From Zhengitettix transpicula (Eukaryota > Arthropoda > Insecta > Orthoptera > Tetrigidae): 64,000 bases of DNA. Of this stretch, positions 34,333 through 45,955 are shown piece by piece. The DNA is taken from positions 115,836,100-115,900,099 of the forward strand of contig CM073590.1 in the NCBI GenBank assembly GCA_037074705.1. Direction: 5' to 3'. The translations under genes and the position numbers were made by a program. The notes under the pieces are model-generated. The model made no database searches, was not told where the DNA came from, and was given only the letters and a program-made list of their open reading frames with translations. Positions within the stretch are counted from its first letter, which is position 1. Every line of letters begins with the position of its first letter.

Positions 34333-35400
34333 ATTATTACAACTGACGAGACGTGGATATTTACGACGGTCCCGAAACAAGTGGCAGCGAGTGTATTGGA
34401 AAACTCCCTCGTCCAATGCTCAAGCCAATGTTTTTCGTTTTCTATGATATCGAAGGAATAATTCTGACAGAATGGGTACGCAATGGGAAAAGAGTTAACC
34501 AGCAATATTTTTAATTTGAGATATCGGAAGGAGTGATAGTGATGAACCGATCGACATTCCGTAGTCTTCGGCTGCGCTGCAGGGCTCCTGGTATTGGTAA
34601 TGAATGGCAGGGCTCCTTGTATTGGTAATGAATATAAGTTTCATGAAGATAACATTCCTGATAATTATAATTGACGATAATATTGTGCGTATTTCCCACA
34701 GCGTGGTCCTACATCTGTTTGATCTGACATTAAAATTCTTCAGTAAAAGGAGGTCATTATATTCATCCTTTTGGAACACGAAGGATATTAACATTGCGAC
34801 ATGACGCTCAAAAGACGCAATGAGAGCTGCAATTAGTATAAATTGTGTGTATACTCGACGTCGCGCGCCGACGGGCCTCCGAAATGAATGTGCTCAGCGG
34901 GTCTTGGCTATCTGCAGCGGCCAGCGGTGCCCCGGTCGTTCGCGACAAGGTAATTATAAATACGGTAAAACCAATCGCGCTCCACTGCCGTGCTAATGAT
35001 CATCGGGATCATAATAATGAGAGTATTTACAGCTATAACAGAGCGCAGTAACAGTTTGGCCGCCTGTCGCGGGGCCGATTATGGAGGGCCACAGTTGCAG
35101 CGCCCTTTCTTCTCGGCACTTTCGCTGAATAAACGTTTGTTCGCACGTGCTATTCAGTCCTGGAAAACGATTACAACAACGGCAATCATAATGCATTATA
35201 ATATACACGTGAATGTATTATTTTTCCGCCTGGCAGTATTCAATATGGTGAGGAACTTCTCAAAATGTTGAGCGACAAAACTTCAGACTACCACAAACCT
35301 GATCATACATATGTGTTTGTGTGTTTCAATGCACGGATAACAGTAAATAGATAATTATAAATGTGAGAGTATATATTACGGTGATCTGAAAAATTTTCGA
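34333..35400. other. No gene seen; 28-bp tandem pair and GC-richer block
   Basis: 34579-34606 and 34607-34634 are two tandem 28-base units (GCAGGGCTCCTGGTATTGGT plus AATGAATG, with two differences). 34845-35180 is GC-richer with overlapping frames on both strands and no recognised protein. It could be a regulatory element, which is unproven. Confidence 0.45.
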
Positions 35401-35409
35401 CCTAACAAA

Positions 35410-36400
35410 TATACATTTTTTCTTTCAAATTTATCTTAATTTTTCTATTTAGTCGCCACACTTCTCCCAGCGATGCTCCCAATCTCGTTAACCGGTCCAA
35501 AATAGTACTCGACCCTTTCCTCTGAAAAGTAATTGTTTACAAAAGTCGCTTGTGGCGAGATTTGCGGAGAGTAAAGATGGTGGTCAAGCAGTTCAAACCG
35601 TAATTCACGGATTTTCGCCATAACAACGGCTGAGGTGTGAGACGCCGGATTGCCTTGGTAAACATAATTTTTTTCTGCGAATTTGACTATTTTTCCGCAA
35701 TTTGTGCCTTCAGCTTGTCAGGTAATGATACATAGAGTAATGTATCTGTAATGTTTTTATACCTTTTCGAAGATAATCGATTATCCCAAAAACAGTCATC
35801 ACTTTCCCAGCCGAAAAAACAGTTTTTCCCCTTTTTTAGAGGCGATACCCACCTTTCAGTCCACTGTTTTGACTTTTTTTTGGTTCTGAGGTACAATTGC
35901 GTATCAAAGTTTCACCTACAGTAATAAATCGGCGTCAAAACTCTTGATTTATTGGGCCTAAGCTGCGGCAAAGACCTTTGGAAATGTTCATTCGAACACG
36001 TTTTTGCAAACGCGGCTCCCAACGCGCGAGTAGCTTTCTCATGATTCAAAAAGTGACAAAACACGTTATTCAGGAATATTCATAGTCTCTGCTATCTCTA
36101 TAACTTTAATTCAACGGTTTCTAACACCATTTTGTGAATTTGAGCAATGTTATCGTCAGTGGTTGCAGTTGTGGGACGTCCCGAACGTTCAACGCCTCTC
36201 AAACTGGTACGGCCACGTTTAAACTCAGCTGCCCAAAATTTAACAGTGGTAAATGATGGTTCAGAGTCCCCGTATACAGCCGAGGCGTATTGACTTACAG
36301 GAGCAAATATTAACTGACAGCTCGATACTAATTTTTTTTCTATTTTTACAAAAACACATCGACTCAATCAAATGATTGCCAAACAACAACTGCTCGTCCA
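35410..36400 (-). pseudogene. Mariner transposase pseudogene (Tc1/mariner DNA transposon)
   Basis: Read on the minus strand, fragments fall in the correct order for a mariner transposase of about 345 residues. From 36300 comes a DNA-binding region with VYGDSEPSFTTVKFWAAEFK and then RGRTSL, RSGRPTTAT. From 36080 there is a decayed middle (ALGAAF, NKSRVL). From 35910 come SKQWTE, FFGWESD-CFW and YVSLPDKLKAQIAEK. From 35660 come SHTSAVVMAKIRELRFELL and YSP. Several stops and frameshifts separate the blocks. The catalytic aspartates of the DD34D motif are not preserved: the usual DETW is replaced after a stop, HQDNAP reads YQGNPA, and the LAPSD position is lost. Family members cut and paste at TA dinucleotides. 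One end near 35385-35410 (GAAAAATTTTCGACCTAAC) may be a terminal repeat, but no matching partner was found beyond 36420. It is a dead relic. Confidence 0.9.
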
Positions 36401-38157
36401 AAAAGGCTCAAATTTTGGAAAGTACCTTTTAAGACATGCGTAAACAGTTTCCCGTTATAAGTCCAATCATAAACATATGCTGGAAAATAGCGCGTCTAAT
36501 CCTACTGTCGCCCGGTTGGAAGCATAATAATTACTCATACATAAAATATTCGCTTTTAAATTTAAAATAGTACGTTAATAAAATGAAGACACACGATGAT
36601 AAGCAAATTAGTTGGACGCTTGAAAAATACGTGACAATAAATCCATAACAGCAGAGGACACGCTCCCTTAGGTCAATTCATGTTATGAAAGATTTGTCTA
36701 ATATTTAGATCGCTAACACACTATTCGCGTGCTTACTTGAAGAACTTAAAATAAAATTACCGTTAAAATGTTCCAAGAATTGCTGATAACATATTAGATT
36801 TTTAAATTGTCAAACTTAACACGGTTGAAAGCGCACAGTGTGAGCTTGTCTATCGCCAGTTATCCATTAAATAGCGCTAATTGGTAAAAAAAAATGCTCA
36901 CGCACTGTTTAAATTAATAATCAATTATGGATAAGGGACTTTCTTGTTTCTTCTTTAGTTAGTCAGGCACTTGTTAGGGTGACCCAAGCCAGATGGATGA
37001 AAACGTTGGGACCTTAATACACCGTAGACTTTTTCAGACTTTAATTCCCTACAACCAAATCGTAGTGTTTCGGAGAGATGAATGTAGCAGAGACAAAGCT
37101 AGTTTAAAACCAGTAAATAAAAGTTGACGATCTAATCACAGGAGGGTTAAATTAATCGTCCGTGGGACGTAGGAACCGTAAAAGATGGCTTTGGAACAAA
37201 AAGTCTCAAATATAACTTGATCTCTATAAAGAAACGTTCTGAGATAGTGGAGATAAATGGATAAACATGTAGTATGGACAGTTCCACAGATTGTGTGCTT
37301 ACTATATGGGATAAAGAATTATTAATGCTCCTTCTCCGTTACAAGTTGTGAAAATTTTATGAAAGAGCTAATCAATTTAGTGAAAATTCTAACAAGGGAA
37401 AACACAACTGACTTTTACATAATCTTTTGAATAAAATTATACGTTAAGAAAATTATAAAAATTATAAAATCTGATGATAAAACTAATTAAGTTGTATATA
37501 AACTTTTTCATCTATAAACATATGCATCGGCGGTTAATAAATTTTTATTACCTTTCCATATTTTCTTTAATTTATTATCAAAGTATTTGTATATCTTAAA
37601 TGTGTTTTTGAAATGTTTTATCTGGCTCAATATACGTAACTATTGAAAAGTGATGTTACGTCAGTGAATATAATTTAAGCCGTTTTATAATTTTGTATTC
37701 TATGATGTTCTAACGAATGATCGAAAAAAATACTTTAGCAAAATGGAAGCAGATTATGCGTAATTATGAAATCAATTTATTCGGCACACATATAAATAAT
37801 AAATTATTTATAGACTAATATAAATCAATGTCGCCACATGACGGCAGTGTTTAACCGAGTACTAATTTAAATACGGTTTTGCATGGATGTCATTTGCAGA
37901 TTACTTAAGCTGATTTATATTCCTTACGTGTTGCGTAGTCACAAATTCATACTTTGCCCAGAGTCAGTTCAAACGCAATTTTGTGTAGGCCTTTGAGATG
38001 TTTATCCTATTACCTTTTTAAGGAAATTCCGAAAGAGGAGCATTTGAGTTGTTGGTCCACACAGGAAATCTTAACCGTACTATGTGTGATGTTTTAATTT
38101 CAAGCTCACGTAAAATCAAAGCATAAGTTTGGTCCAATAATTTAAACGTCTATCTAT
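36401..38157. other. No gene seen
   Basis: AT-rich flank of the mariner relic. No second terminal inverted repeat was found, and no gene or repeat was recognised. Confidence 0.5.
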
Positions 38158-38343
38158 ATTTATACGGAAAGCAATTAAGTAAATTATATTTACCAAATAG
38201 CTTTGGTATTTATTCCAAAAGATTTTCAAAAATAGTCTTTGACATTTACACAGAAACCAATTAAGTAAATGATATTTACGAAATAGCTTTTGCATTTATT
38301 GTATTTAATTTGTTTGTAAAGATTTTCAAAAATTGACTTTGAC
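38158..38343 (+). repeat. Diverged tandem duplication, two units of about 86 and 100 bases
   Basis: Units 38158-38243 and 38244-38343 share ATTTA-AC-GAAA-CAATTAAG, TATTTAC-AAATAGCTTT and GATTTTCAAAAAT followed by CTTTGAC. The second unit has an extra 15 bases or so. It is noncoding. Confidence 0.8.
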
Positions 38344-40932
38344 TTTATTAATGAACACAATATTCAGAGAAAAATATTTTTGTGAATTTGCGCATTTAAA
38401 TTTCGCCGTTACTTAACATTTAGACTGATTCTTTTATTCAAAAAATGCATGAAGTTAACGTGCAATTACAAAAATATCAGATATTTTTACCAATTCAAAA
38501 TGAGACGCACAGTTACGACTTCCGTAAATATGTCAATTGCTTTGAAATTTACTTATGTTTACAGTAGAAACGTTAGAAATTGTAAAATAAGTCTCAGTTG
38601 TGTAAAATTATCAGAGAATCACAAAAGGGAACAGTAGAAGTTTTTTACACATTCCTATTCACAAATGTCCGTCTAAAATTTCGACGTGTCGTTTATTTGG
38701 CTTCAGTTTCAGGTATATTTAAGTTTGTAGGAGAATTTATTATTTTTAATTTAAATATTTAGTCAGAAGCAGATTATATTTACTCAAAAATTCTAAGATG
38801 GACTCAAACTCCAGAATCGGCACCATGAATCATTTATTTTTACTGCTCATTTTTAGTACTAATTTTATATTTGTTTATCAACGTGACCTCCCAATCAAAT
38901 TTACTTGGAAACGTTTCTAACAACTTTATTGTATCGTATAAACCCTGCTGTCTGAACATTTTTACAATTATTTTAGCCGTACCATCCGATAATGCACAAA
39001 TATTTAAGTCATTATTATTAAAGCCCAGTTATCGCGACAGGTCAAGCTCGTCATTAAATAAATTGTAGCTTGAAACTGGTTTAAAAGTTTGACCATGGCA
39101 ATCTGGATTATGAATATAGAAATAGGAATAACCCAATTTTCAAGGCAGTCTTAAAACAATATGTAATAACTATTATTAATAACTGTAGTTACATTTTTTA
39201 CAGAATTTACAGAAATTTCTGCAAAAAAAATAAGGCATTATTATACTTATGTAACCATTGGTGGCAATAAGTCGAGGTGCATGAAAATAGTTTTCACAGC
39301 TCGTTTTCCGTGTAGCTTTAACGGGCCTCCAGTATAAAGAGAGGTAAACAAGTACACGTCATTCTCGTTTATTCTCGGAGTGCCAGCCAACCTGCACTTT
39401 ATTAATGCGCTTCTTCCAGCTCAGAAAACAGATCTCCAGTTTGAGGGTCCTCAGTCACATTTTTAAAGCAGAGCCCAGCAACAACAGAAAATATTTCAGC
39501 ACGGAGAAAGTTGATGTGGTACAGGCACGATAAAGCATTTACACAATAATTTACACGGAGACACAGAGCAAGTAACTCTGTACAGAAAACACCCGAGTTA
39601 AATTTTTTTTATAGGAAATATGGATTGATTTCATAATTTTTTAGAAAAATTAAATTGCATTAATGGACAGTTGAATTACTTTACCGAGCACGGCTTGCCA
39701 CAAATTAAAATTTTCGGACACGGTCCGCAGATCTGGTGTGTCACTTTCACAGCTACAGGGAAGTGAGAACTGTCCAAGCCAAGTAATTATATATAGTGGT
39801 GATGGCATATGTTCACTGGCTGCAGAGGAAACTTGCCTGATCAAACATAGAAGACATGTTTTGACACGCTTGGATTTCGTCACGGCTATTTTTGACACTC
39901 CACGAGAAGGTACTTATGAGAATATTCATATTACTCGACAACGATGTAATGCGTTTCTAAATATTCTCAACCAATGTTACACAATACGCTACCTGGAATA
40001 CGGCCCATCATCAACCTGAAAAAATAACGCAAAAATTTTCTTATATCGATATGCAGTCCCCATATATGAATTTGAATCATTAACTCTTGTAATGAACACA
40101 TTATAAAAATTTTACTATCCAAATTAGTAAGTGAAACAGGAAATTATTCATGTGTAGGCGGATATTAGAGGCGCCGGTGTGTGTCTGACGAAGGAAATTA
40201 AATCATAGAAAGTTGTAGTCAGGAAATGCAAGCAATTCAGCAGGGGGTTCAAAAGGAAATGAAAGAAGGGCGACTGCACCACAGAGACAATGTAGTGAAT
40301 GCTGCTCTTGAGTGGGGGGGTAAATAGGATAAACACGACCTGGAGCCATGCCGGATTGTGTTCCCAATTTAAAATTATAATGTGCTTATCTGAATTACAG
40401 CTGGTTGCCGACGCAATCACTAGAAGAATGGGATTATTAAGTTCGTTAAAGCTTGCAGATCTCAATTCAAATAGCCCGGGAGGTAAAAATAAACACGTAA
40501 AAAAAAAAACTGCCCATGAACTAAATAAGTGCTCGTCTGGTGTTCCCATTTATATTTCACGTCCGCAGTGTACTGGTTTACTAACAACATTGTAAAACAC
40601 CTTTAATGAGAATGAGTCGGAAACGCTACGAATAATTCATTTGGGAAATCCCGAAAAAGTGTTGCTCCTGAGTAACTTTATATCTTTCAGGACTGACCTC
40701 TACGACGGCTAACTTCGCACAATTTGTCTTACTCCGGTTTGACGAAAAACAAAACTCTCAACTTGGCCGATAAATGGAATTAGCAGGCACTACAACTGAT
40801 TAACCGACACACTGTAGAGATTACTGGTTTGTCGGCTCATTGAAAACTTTCCCAATTTTCTCGTAGTTTTAACAGAACTCTTGCAATCATGACTAAAATT
40901 TGAGTGGAAAAATTTCAGTAATCAGCTTCTAC
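38344..40932. other. No gene seen
   Basis: AT-rich. A TATA-like GTATAAAG lies at about 39333-39340. Small overlapping frames occur on both strands at 39650-40020 and 40148-40595, and none resembles a known protein. They lack the codon coherence expected of an exon, and both strands are equally open. Confidence 0.4.
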
Positions 40933-41146
40933 AATGCCCTACCCACCTGATGCAGGTTTTCTAGGATTTGTCCTGCATCACTTTTAGACGAATGCCGGGT
41001 CGGATCCTTAATCTACAGCCCGGGCGCCCTAGTTAACCCTTGGCTACCTTCCTCTACCCTTCCGCATCCCCCCTTTCAAAACCCTTCCTATGCTATTAAA
41101 GTGAAGTTGCCACTATGTGGATTACCCTCATGTAGCCTGTTACCCT
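40933..41146 (-). repeat. R1 repeat, 5' half
   Basis: On the minus strand it begins GGTAACAGGCTACATGAGGG and runs to CTGCATCAGGTGGGTAGGGC, about the first 215 bases of R1. Just outside the 5' end is an A-rich run on the plus strand (41147-41172), mirroring the T-rich run before the 34.0 kb copy. Confidence 0.85.
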
Positions 41147-43158
41147 AAAAATAAAAAAATAAAAATAAAATGAATAATTTTAACAGTCATCTACCTCGGT
41201 TACTTACATATAGACGTTAGGTGAAAATGTCATAATGTAAAATACAATTTTTTATATTTCGGAAAAAATATTTAATTTATTGCATATAAAATTTAAAGTT
41301 AGAACTAAGATTCCCTTAAATCATTCTGAAATTCTGTACGTGAATCACTAAAACAATTTTTGCGTTAAATAATTTGCAGCACTATTTATTTCAAAGCATA
41401 CAAACTCCTGTATCCTTTTGCCTGGATTTATTATATTCTGACCACATTTCAAATTAAAAATCTCCTTTTCATATTATCCTTAGGGTGTATATACAAACAT
41501 TTGCGTGAAGGAATTACCCCCAGTAATTTCTATAAAAATTAACTGCATCTTTAATCTTGAGCCTAGTGTACGAAATTTAATTTTCGTTTAGAAAACTCTT
41601 TTGTTTAAACTATTTTCTTGCCACAGGTAGAAAATGTCTTCTTTCCTACACGGCATCTATAAAAAATTTATGAACAGTCAAAATTTACTTTTTTTCTGCC
41701 AATTAGGCTAATATTTATACAAGTTTATTCTTCTCAGTGTAGTTCTATTTTCTTCGTTGTTTGCATTATTCCCTTAAGCATTACTCTAAAATGTCACGCT
41801 TTTTATTTATTTTATTAATTGTCTTTTGTACATATCAGGATAAGATAAAAATATTATTAAAAAATAATAGGCAGCATACATGTTTTTGACTGAATTATAA
41901 GAACAAATTCGATATATTATAAACGGTGCAGAAGTGGGATAATGTATTAAGATATTAAAAGAGAACTGTACATATATATCGATACGAGTCGTGAATTTGG
42001 TTTATATATCCCCAGCGTTTAATGACCGTTCCTTCATTTTATAGTTAGCAATATAAGCGAGAAGGAATGCAACTGCGAAGCTAAGAATACGATTCCAAAC
42101 GCAGACCACTTACACCTCAAAGAGGCGAGGAGTGCGATTTGTAGAGAAGGGACAGAAATAGGCACAACAGTTTCTACCATCAACTCAGGTTTCAACGTAC
42201 ACATCTTGCCTGCACTACATATTTACCATGTTGGACAACTTACTACCTTTACGCACCAAGAGAAACCAAAAAGGATCATATAAGGATCAATTATTAACTT
42301 AGAATGATCGAGAAGAGAAGAACAAGTTTTTCCGCTTTTTGTATTAACGGCCAATTTTAATTCAACGTCGTGTTTTAATAATATTGACAATAGTAAAACG
42401 GCGCCTAAAAATCACGTAAGAATCATAAAGGGGAAAATATTGATGCTTGATGGGTTGTTAAAACTCTACTTCAAATATATATACAATTCATAGTTATATT
42501 CCACACAACTTTCAGATTGATTAAAGTGTAAGATATTCAAACTGTCAGCTGCGACATTATTATAGACGCTGAACCACATTCACGGTATTTTCGTAATGTA
42601 AAAGCGACATAGTTCTTAAACGCAACAACAACTAAAACTGTAAGACATGATAAATAATATTTGCATTGCACTGAAATGCGTTACTTGAACATAAAAAATA
42701 AGATCTTACCTAACTACAGTAATCAAATTAATTAATAATTAATTACGATTGGGAGTCGTAGTAGAACTGTACCAAATATTACGAAGTAATCACCATTTTG
42801 TTTTTCTATTCATGATACTGTAATATACTTGATAAATCAGAGTAAAGAATTAATTTAACTCATATTATACATTGATTTTTATGTGTTTCTTGCGAATCCA
42901 TTTTTTTGGCATAATTGAAACTCATTCATTAGCACGTATCTTCGGACAGTAGCAAATAGTTGCCATACCATATAACGGCTTATTTTCTAGTTCTGACTGA
43001 ACTATTACTTACAGACACAAATTGAAGAATTTGAGGAATGTTCTACTTTTTTTTTTAAGATTGGAGGCTTTCCCGGCAAATAGAATTAGAAAATGATTCC
43101 ATCCGGACAGCAACGTTGCCGCACGAGTAAACTTTTACTTGTTCTACTTATAACATAA
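41147..43158. other. No gene seen
   Basis: Very AT-rich, with almost no open frames longer than 60 codons. A short A-rich simple repeat lies at the left edge. No recognised element. Confidence 0.5.
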
Positions 43159-43685
43159 ACCCAAGGAAAGCCTTTGAGAGCTGTTCTCTCGCAGACAGAA
43201 CCTTTCTGGAGAGACGGAGAGGCCTAACTTTGGAGGATGCATTTCCGTCTCACCAGTTTTTGAACTAAGGTTCCCACAAGCTGAGGCACCTCGGTCTGTT
43301 TCGAGAGGTGTATGTTCCCAGGTAGCCGACCTTTGGCATACGGTAAGAGTTGACGGCTGTTCCCATTGGAACAGTCGGCCAGCTGACTCCTAAACTGGTC
43401 GAGGCACGAAAAACGGAATGCTGCGTCGTCACAGCAAACCTTTCTCGCGCCATCGGACAAGTACCCGATGCCCGACCTACCTGATGTAAGTTTTCTAGGG
43501 TTTGTCCTGCATTACTTTTAGGCGAATGAGATGTAAGATCCTTAAACTATAGCCCGGGGTCCCTAGTTAACCCCCTTGGCTACCTCCCTCTACCCTACCA
43601 CATCCCCCATTTCAAATCCTTTCCTATGCTAGTAAACGGGAGTTGCCACCATATGGATTACTCTCATGTAGCGTGTTATTCTAAA
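43159..43685 (-). repeat. R1 repeat, full-length copy (about 525 bases)
   Basis: The most complete copy. On the minus strand it runs from AATAACACGCTACATGAGAG through GGGATGTGG, TTAACTAGGGACCCCGGGCT, TTAGGAGTCAGCTGGCCGAC, GTTCCAATGGGAACAGCC, CATACACCTCTCGAAACAG and CTGCGAGAGAACAGCTCTC to AGGCTTTCCTTGGG. The self-complementary GGCTGTTCCCATTGGAACAG and the terminal GAGAGAACAGCTCTC suggest local hairpins. An 80-codon minus-strand frame is incidental. Its 5' end abuts a (TA)n tract. Confidence 0.85.
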
Positions 43686-43694
43686 AAAACGTTG

Positions 43695-43697
<3 letters not shown>

Positions 43698-43733
<36 letters not shown>

Positions 43734-43767
43734 AATGATTAGTCTTGATTACCATATATATATATAT
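43698..43767. repeat. (TA)n microsatellites
   Basis: Two TA tracts (about 43698-43730 and 43754-43767) separated by unique sequence, immediately beyond the 5' end of the R1 copy. Confidence 0.95.
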
Positions 43768-43939
43768 AACTACATAAAAAATTGATTGGGCGCCAGCAGA
43801 TATATATAGTCTGCAAAAAATTAACAATAATTAGCTCCGGCTTTGTTAATACTCCGTCTCTACAAGATAATGTGGGCGGCTGGGTAGCTACTCATTAACA
43901 GAGCTTAGTTCCGTACTGTGTAAAAAAAAATTTAACTTC

Positions 43940-44300
43940 TGAAGGCACTTAACATTAATGGTGACCCTTACTTCAACTTGTGGCGTCAGCCGACTTGCAG
44001 CGGATCACTGGTCTTGTAGCAGCCCACGATCTCGTTCTTCGGCCTCCCGCGATGGACGTCTCTCCAAAACTTTTGTTCCTTCCAGCTCGCCAAATTTTCC
44101 ACCCTCTCGCCTCTCTCACTCCACTTTCAGTCCCTCTTTCTGTCTGTCCACTTTCACCCGGGTTCGGAGTATATATTCTTACTCCGGCCCCCCAAACGAT
44201 GCAAAAAAAAGGGACGCGTACTCTCGGCTTCTTGGGGCCTCTCGGGCACACGTGCACGTTTAATTAATTCCTTCTCAGGCCCGCGGACAAAGGGCGGCCA
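43940..44300. other. GC-rich patch; no gene supported
   Basis: CpG-rich and open on both strands: 101 and 95 codons on plus, 94 on minus. The translations are low-complexity (Ser, Pro, Arg) and unrelated to anything I recognise. It contains the hairpin GGAGTATATATTCTTACTCC at 44166-44185. It could be a promoter-proximal CpG-rich element. Confidence 0.35.
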
Positions 44301-44319
44301 CTTACCTATGTTATTCACT

Positions 44320-44321
<2 letters not shown>

Positions 44322-44382
<61 letters not shown>
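44322..44382. repeat. (TA)n microsatellite, one interruption
   Basis: About 30 TA units with a single C interruption near 44366. Confidence 0.97.
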
Positions 44383-45840
44383 TAAAGGAGGCCGAAACCC
44401 ACATAAACTTATTCAAAAACCGATATTCAAAACTGATGGTTTTTTTCGAGAATAGGGCACTGTAGGATTGGTTAGATTTATCCTCCGTCCCATACGTTGT
44501 TATTGTTAAGTGTATCAAGGTCATCGCTGACAAAGTGGATTTAATTCGCAGATGAGAGCTGAAAATGTCGTTGCTGATTTGTATCTAATTTGCTAAACTC
44601 GAGTTCTAAAAAAGAACAGCGAGTAAGTGAAGCTAAATGTGAGATATAGATGTAAAAGAATAAATAAGAGATCGACTTGGCTCAGAACTTAGTACCCTCA
44701 TTTCTCACGCTTTCCCGTCATTTGTTATTGTGATTAATAGCGTCCAGTGCTTAAGTCATTTTTACAAAATTGTCAGCCCCATATCCCCGAGACACTCGGC
44801 CTCAATTACTGTAAATTGATGGAAACAGCAGGTCGTTAATACAATAACATAAGTTACTTAAAGAGCAATAGATCTGGCGCCGCGATCTTGGCAATAATCG
44901 CCCGACAATAATTAACAAGGCGCAATGGTAACAAGCTAATGGACACGTTGAGAACGGACAATAAACTTTATTGATACTCGCAGAACAATGGTGGCCACCA
45001 TTAGTGGAGTCCAGTAATGGTTGAGAATTAAGACTTATTACTGCGTCAAGGGAAGATGTAATCTGTTTGCATGCGCAGACGCAGTCTCTGGGGGCCCGAG
45101 GAGTATTTGCTCAAAGGCGGCGGGCCTCTTATCTTCCCTTGTACGCGACCATTGCCACCGATGTGATGAATTAGCGAATGATAGATTACAAGCTTGATAG
45201 ACTAGCGTGTGTTGTTGCTCGTACATTCCTTCGTGTTGCCGTCTTTTTAATTTTTTTTCTCTCTCTCTCTCTCTCTGTCTGCAGTACCTCCAGGCACAAA
45301 TTGGTTTACCGAAATAATTAAATCATTCGTAATGTACTGCGCGTCTAATGACCTCGCGAACAATCAATAACGGACGCAAACAACGCGTTAGCATCTTTCA
45401 AATGGCCACAAATTAGAGCGTTATCGGGACTAGTTAACAGTGTGTAGTTTCCTTGACGTCATTGACCGGCTAAATTTCACTTATTATTATATTACAAAAA
45501 TATTTTTCTTAATACTTCCCGACAATAAATTGGAATAAATATATTGATAAACTAAATTTAACTGTAATGGACATTGATTTTGATAAGCGTATTGAAACTG
45601 AATGGGATTCTTGGACAAATTATATCCAAATTTGTGATGACTGAGATTCTCGACAGCTCCACTAGTAGTAAGTGTAACCAGGACCTGGCTAGATATGCGT
45701 AGAGAGGATGACAGTGGCGTACGGAAGTAGAGAGAGAGAGACAGAGAGAGAAGAATAACGAAGAAAAAGTTTCCTAGTGAAAGCAGAAGAGGACTACATA
45801 TTTATAAACAAACCGTTAACATATGTTACACCATATTTCA
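44383..45840. other. No gene; enhancer-like block 44.74-45.24 kb, CT and GA tracts
   Basis: 44740-45240 is balanced in composition and dense with SOX-type words (ACAATAA, AACAATGG, CAATGGT) and TAATTA-type words. It includes a perfect 16-base palindrome, AATGGTGGCCACCATT, at 44987-45002. A (CT)n tract lies at 45259-45276 and a GA-rich tract at 45728-45752. No coding potential is supported. The regulatory reading is inference. Confidence 0.4.
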
Positions 45841-45844
45841 TTAA

Positions 45845-45955
45845 AGGATCTGGATGGAAAAAACTCGACCGGACCTCAACTTGGTACGTGGTCGCTCTAC
45901 CATCTTAGCTATCCTAGTCGACTCCCCGTCGGGTACGATTCTTCTCCATCCATGG
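45845..45955 (-). mobile_element. tRNA-like SINE, family S2
   Basis: On the minus strand it reads CCCGACGGGGAGTCGACTAG, GATAGCTAAGATGGTAGAGC, CGACCACGTACCAAGTTGAG and GTCCGGTCGAG, then TTTTTTCCATCCAGATCC. TAGCTAAGATG satisfies the Pol III box A pattern and the whole resembles a tRNA D-arm region. The expected box B position (AGGTCCGGTCGAG) is degenerate. A related inverted pair lies at 53.67-53.89 kb. It is distinct from S1 in head, body and tail. Confidence 0.65.

Noticed and set aside
39330..39400. TATA-box promoter (GTATAAAG) upstream of 39.4 kb
   Set aside because: A single TATA-like word in AT-rich DNA with no convincing downstream gene.
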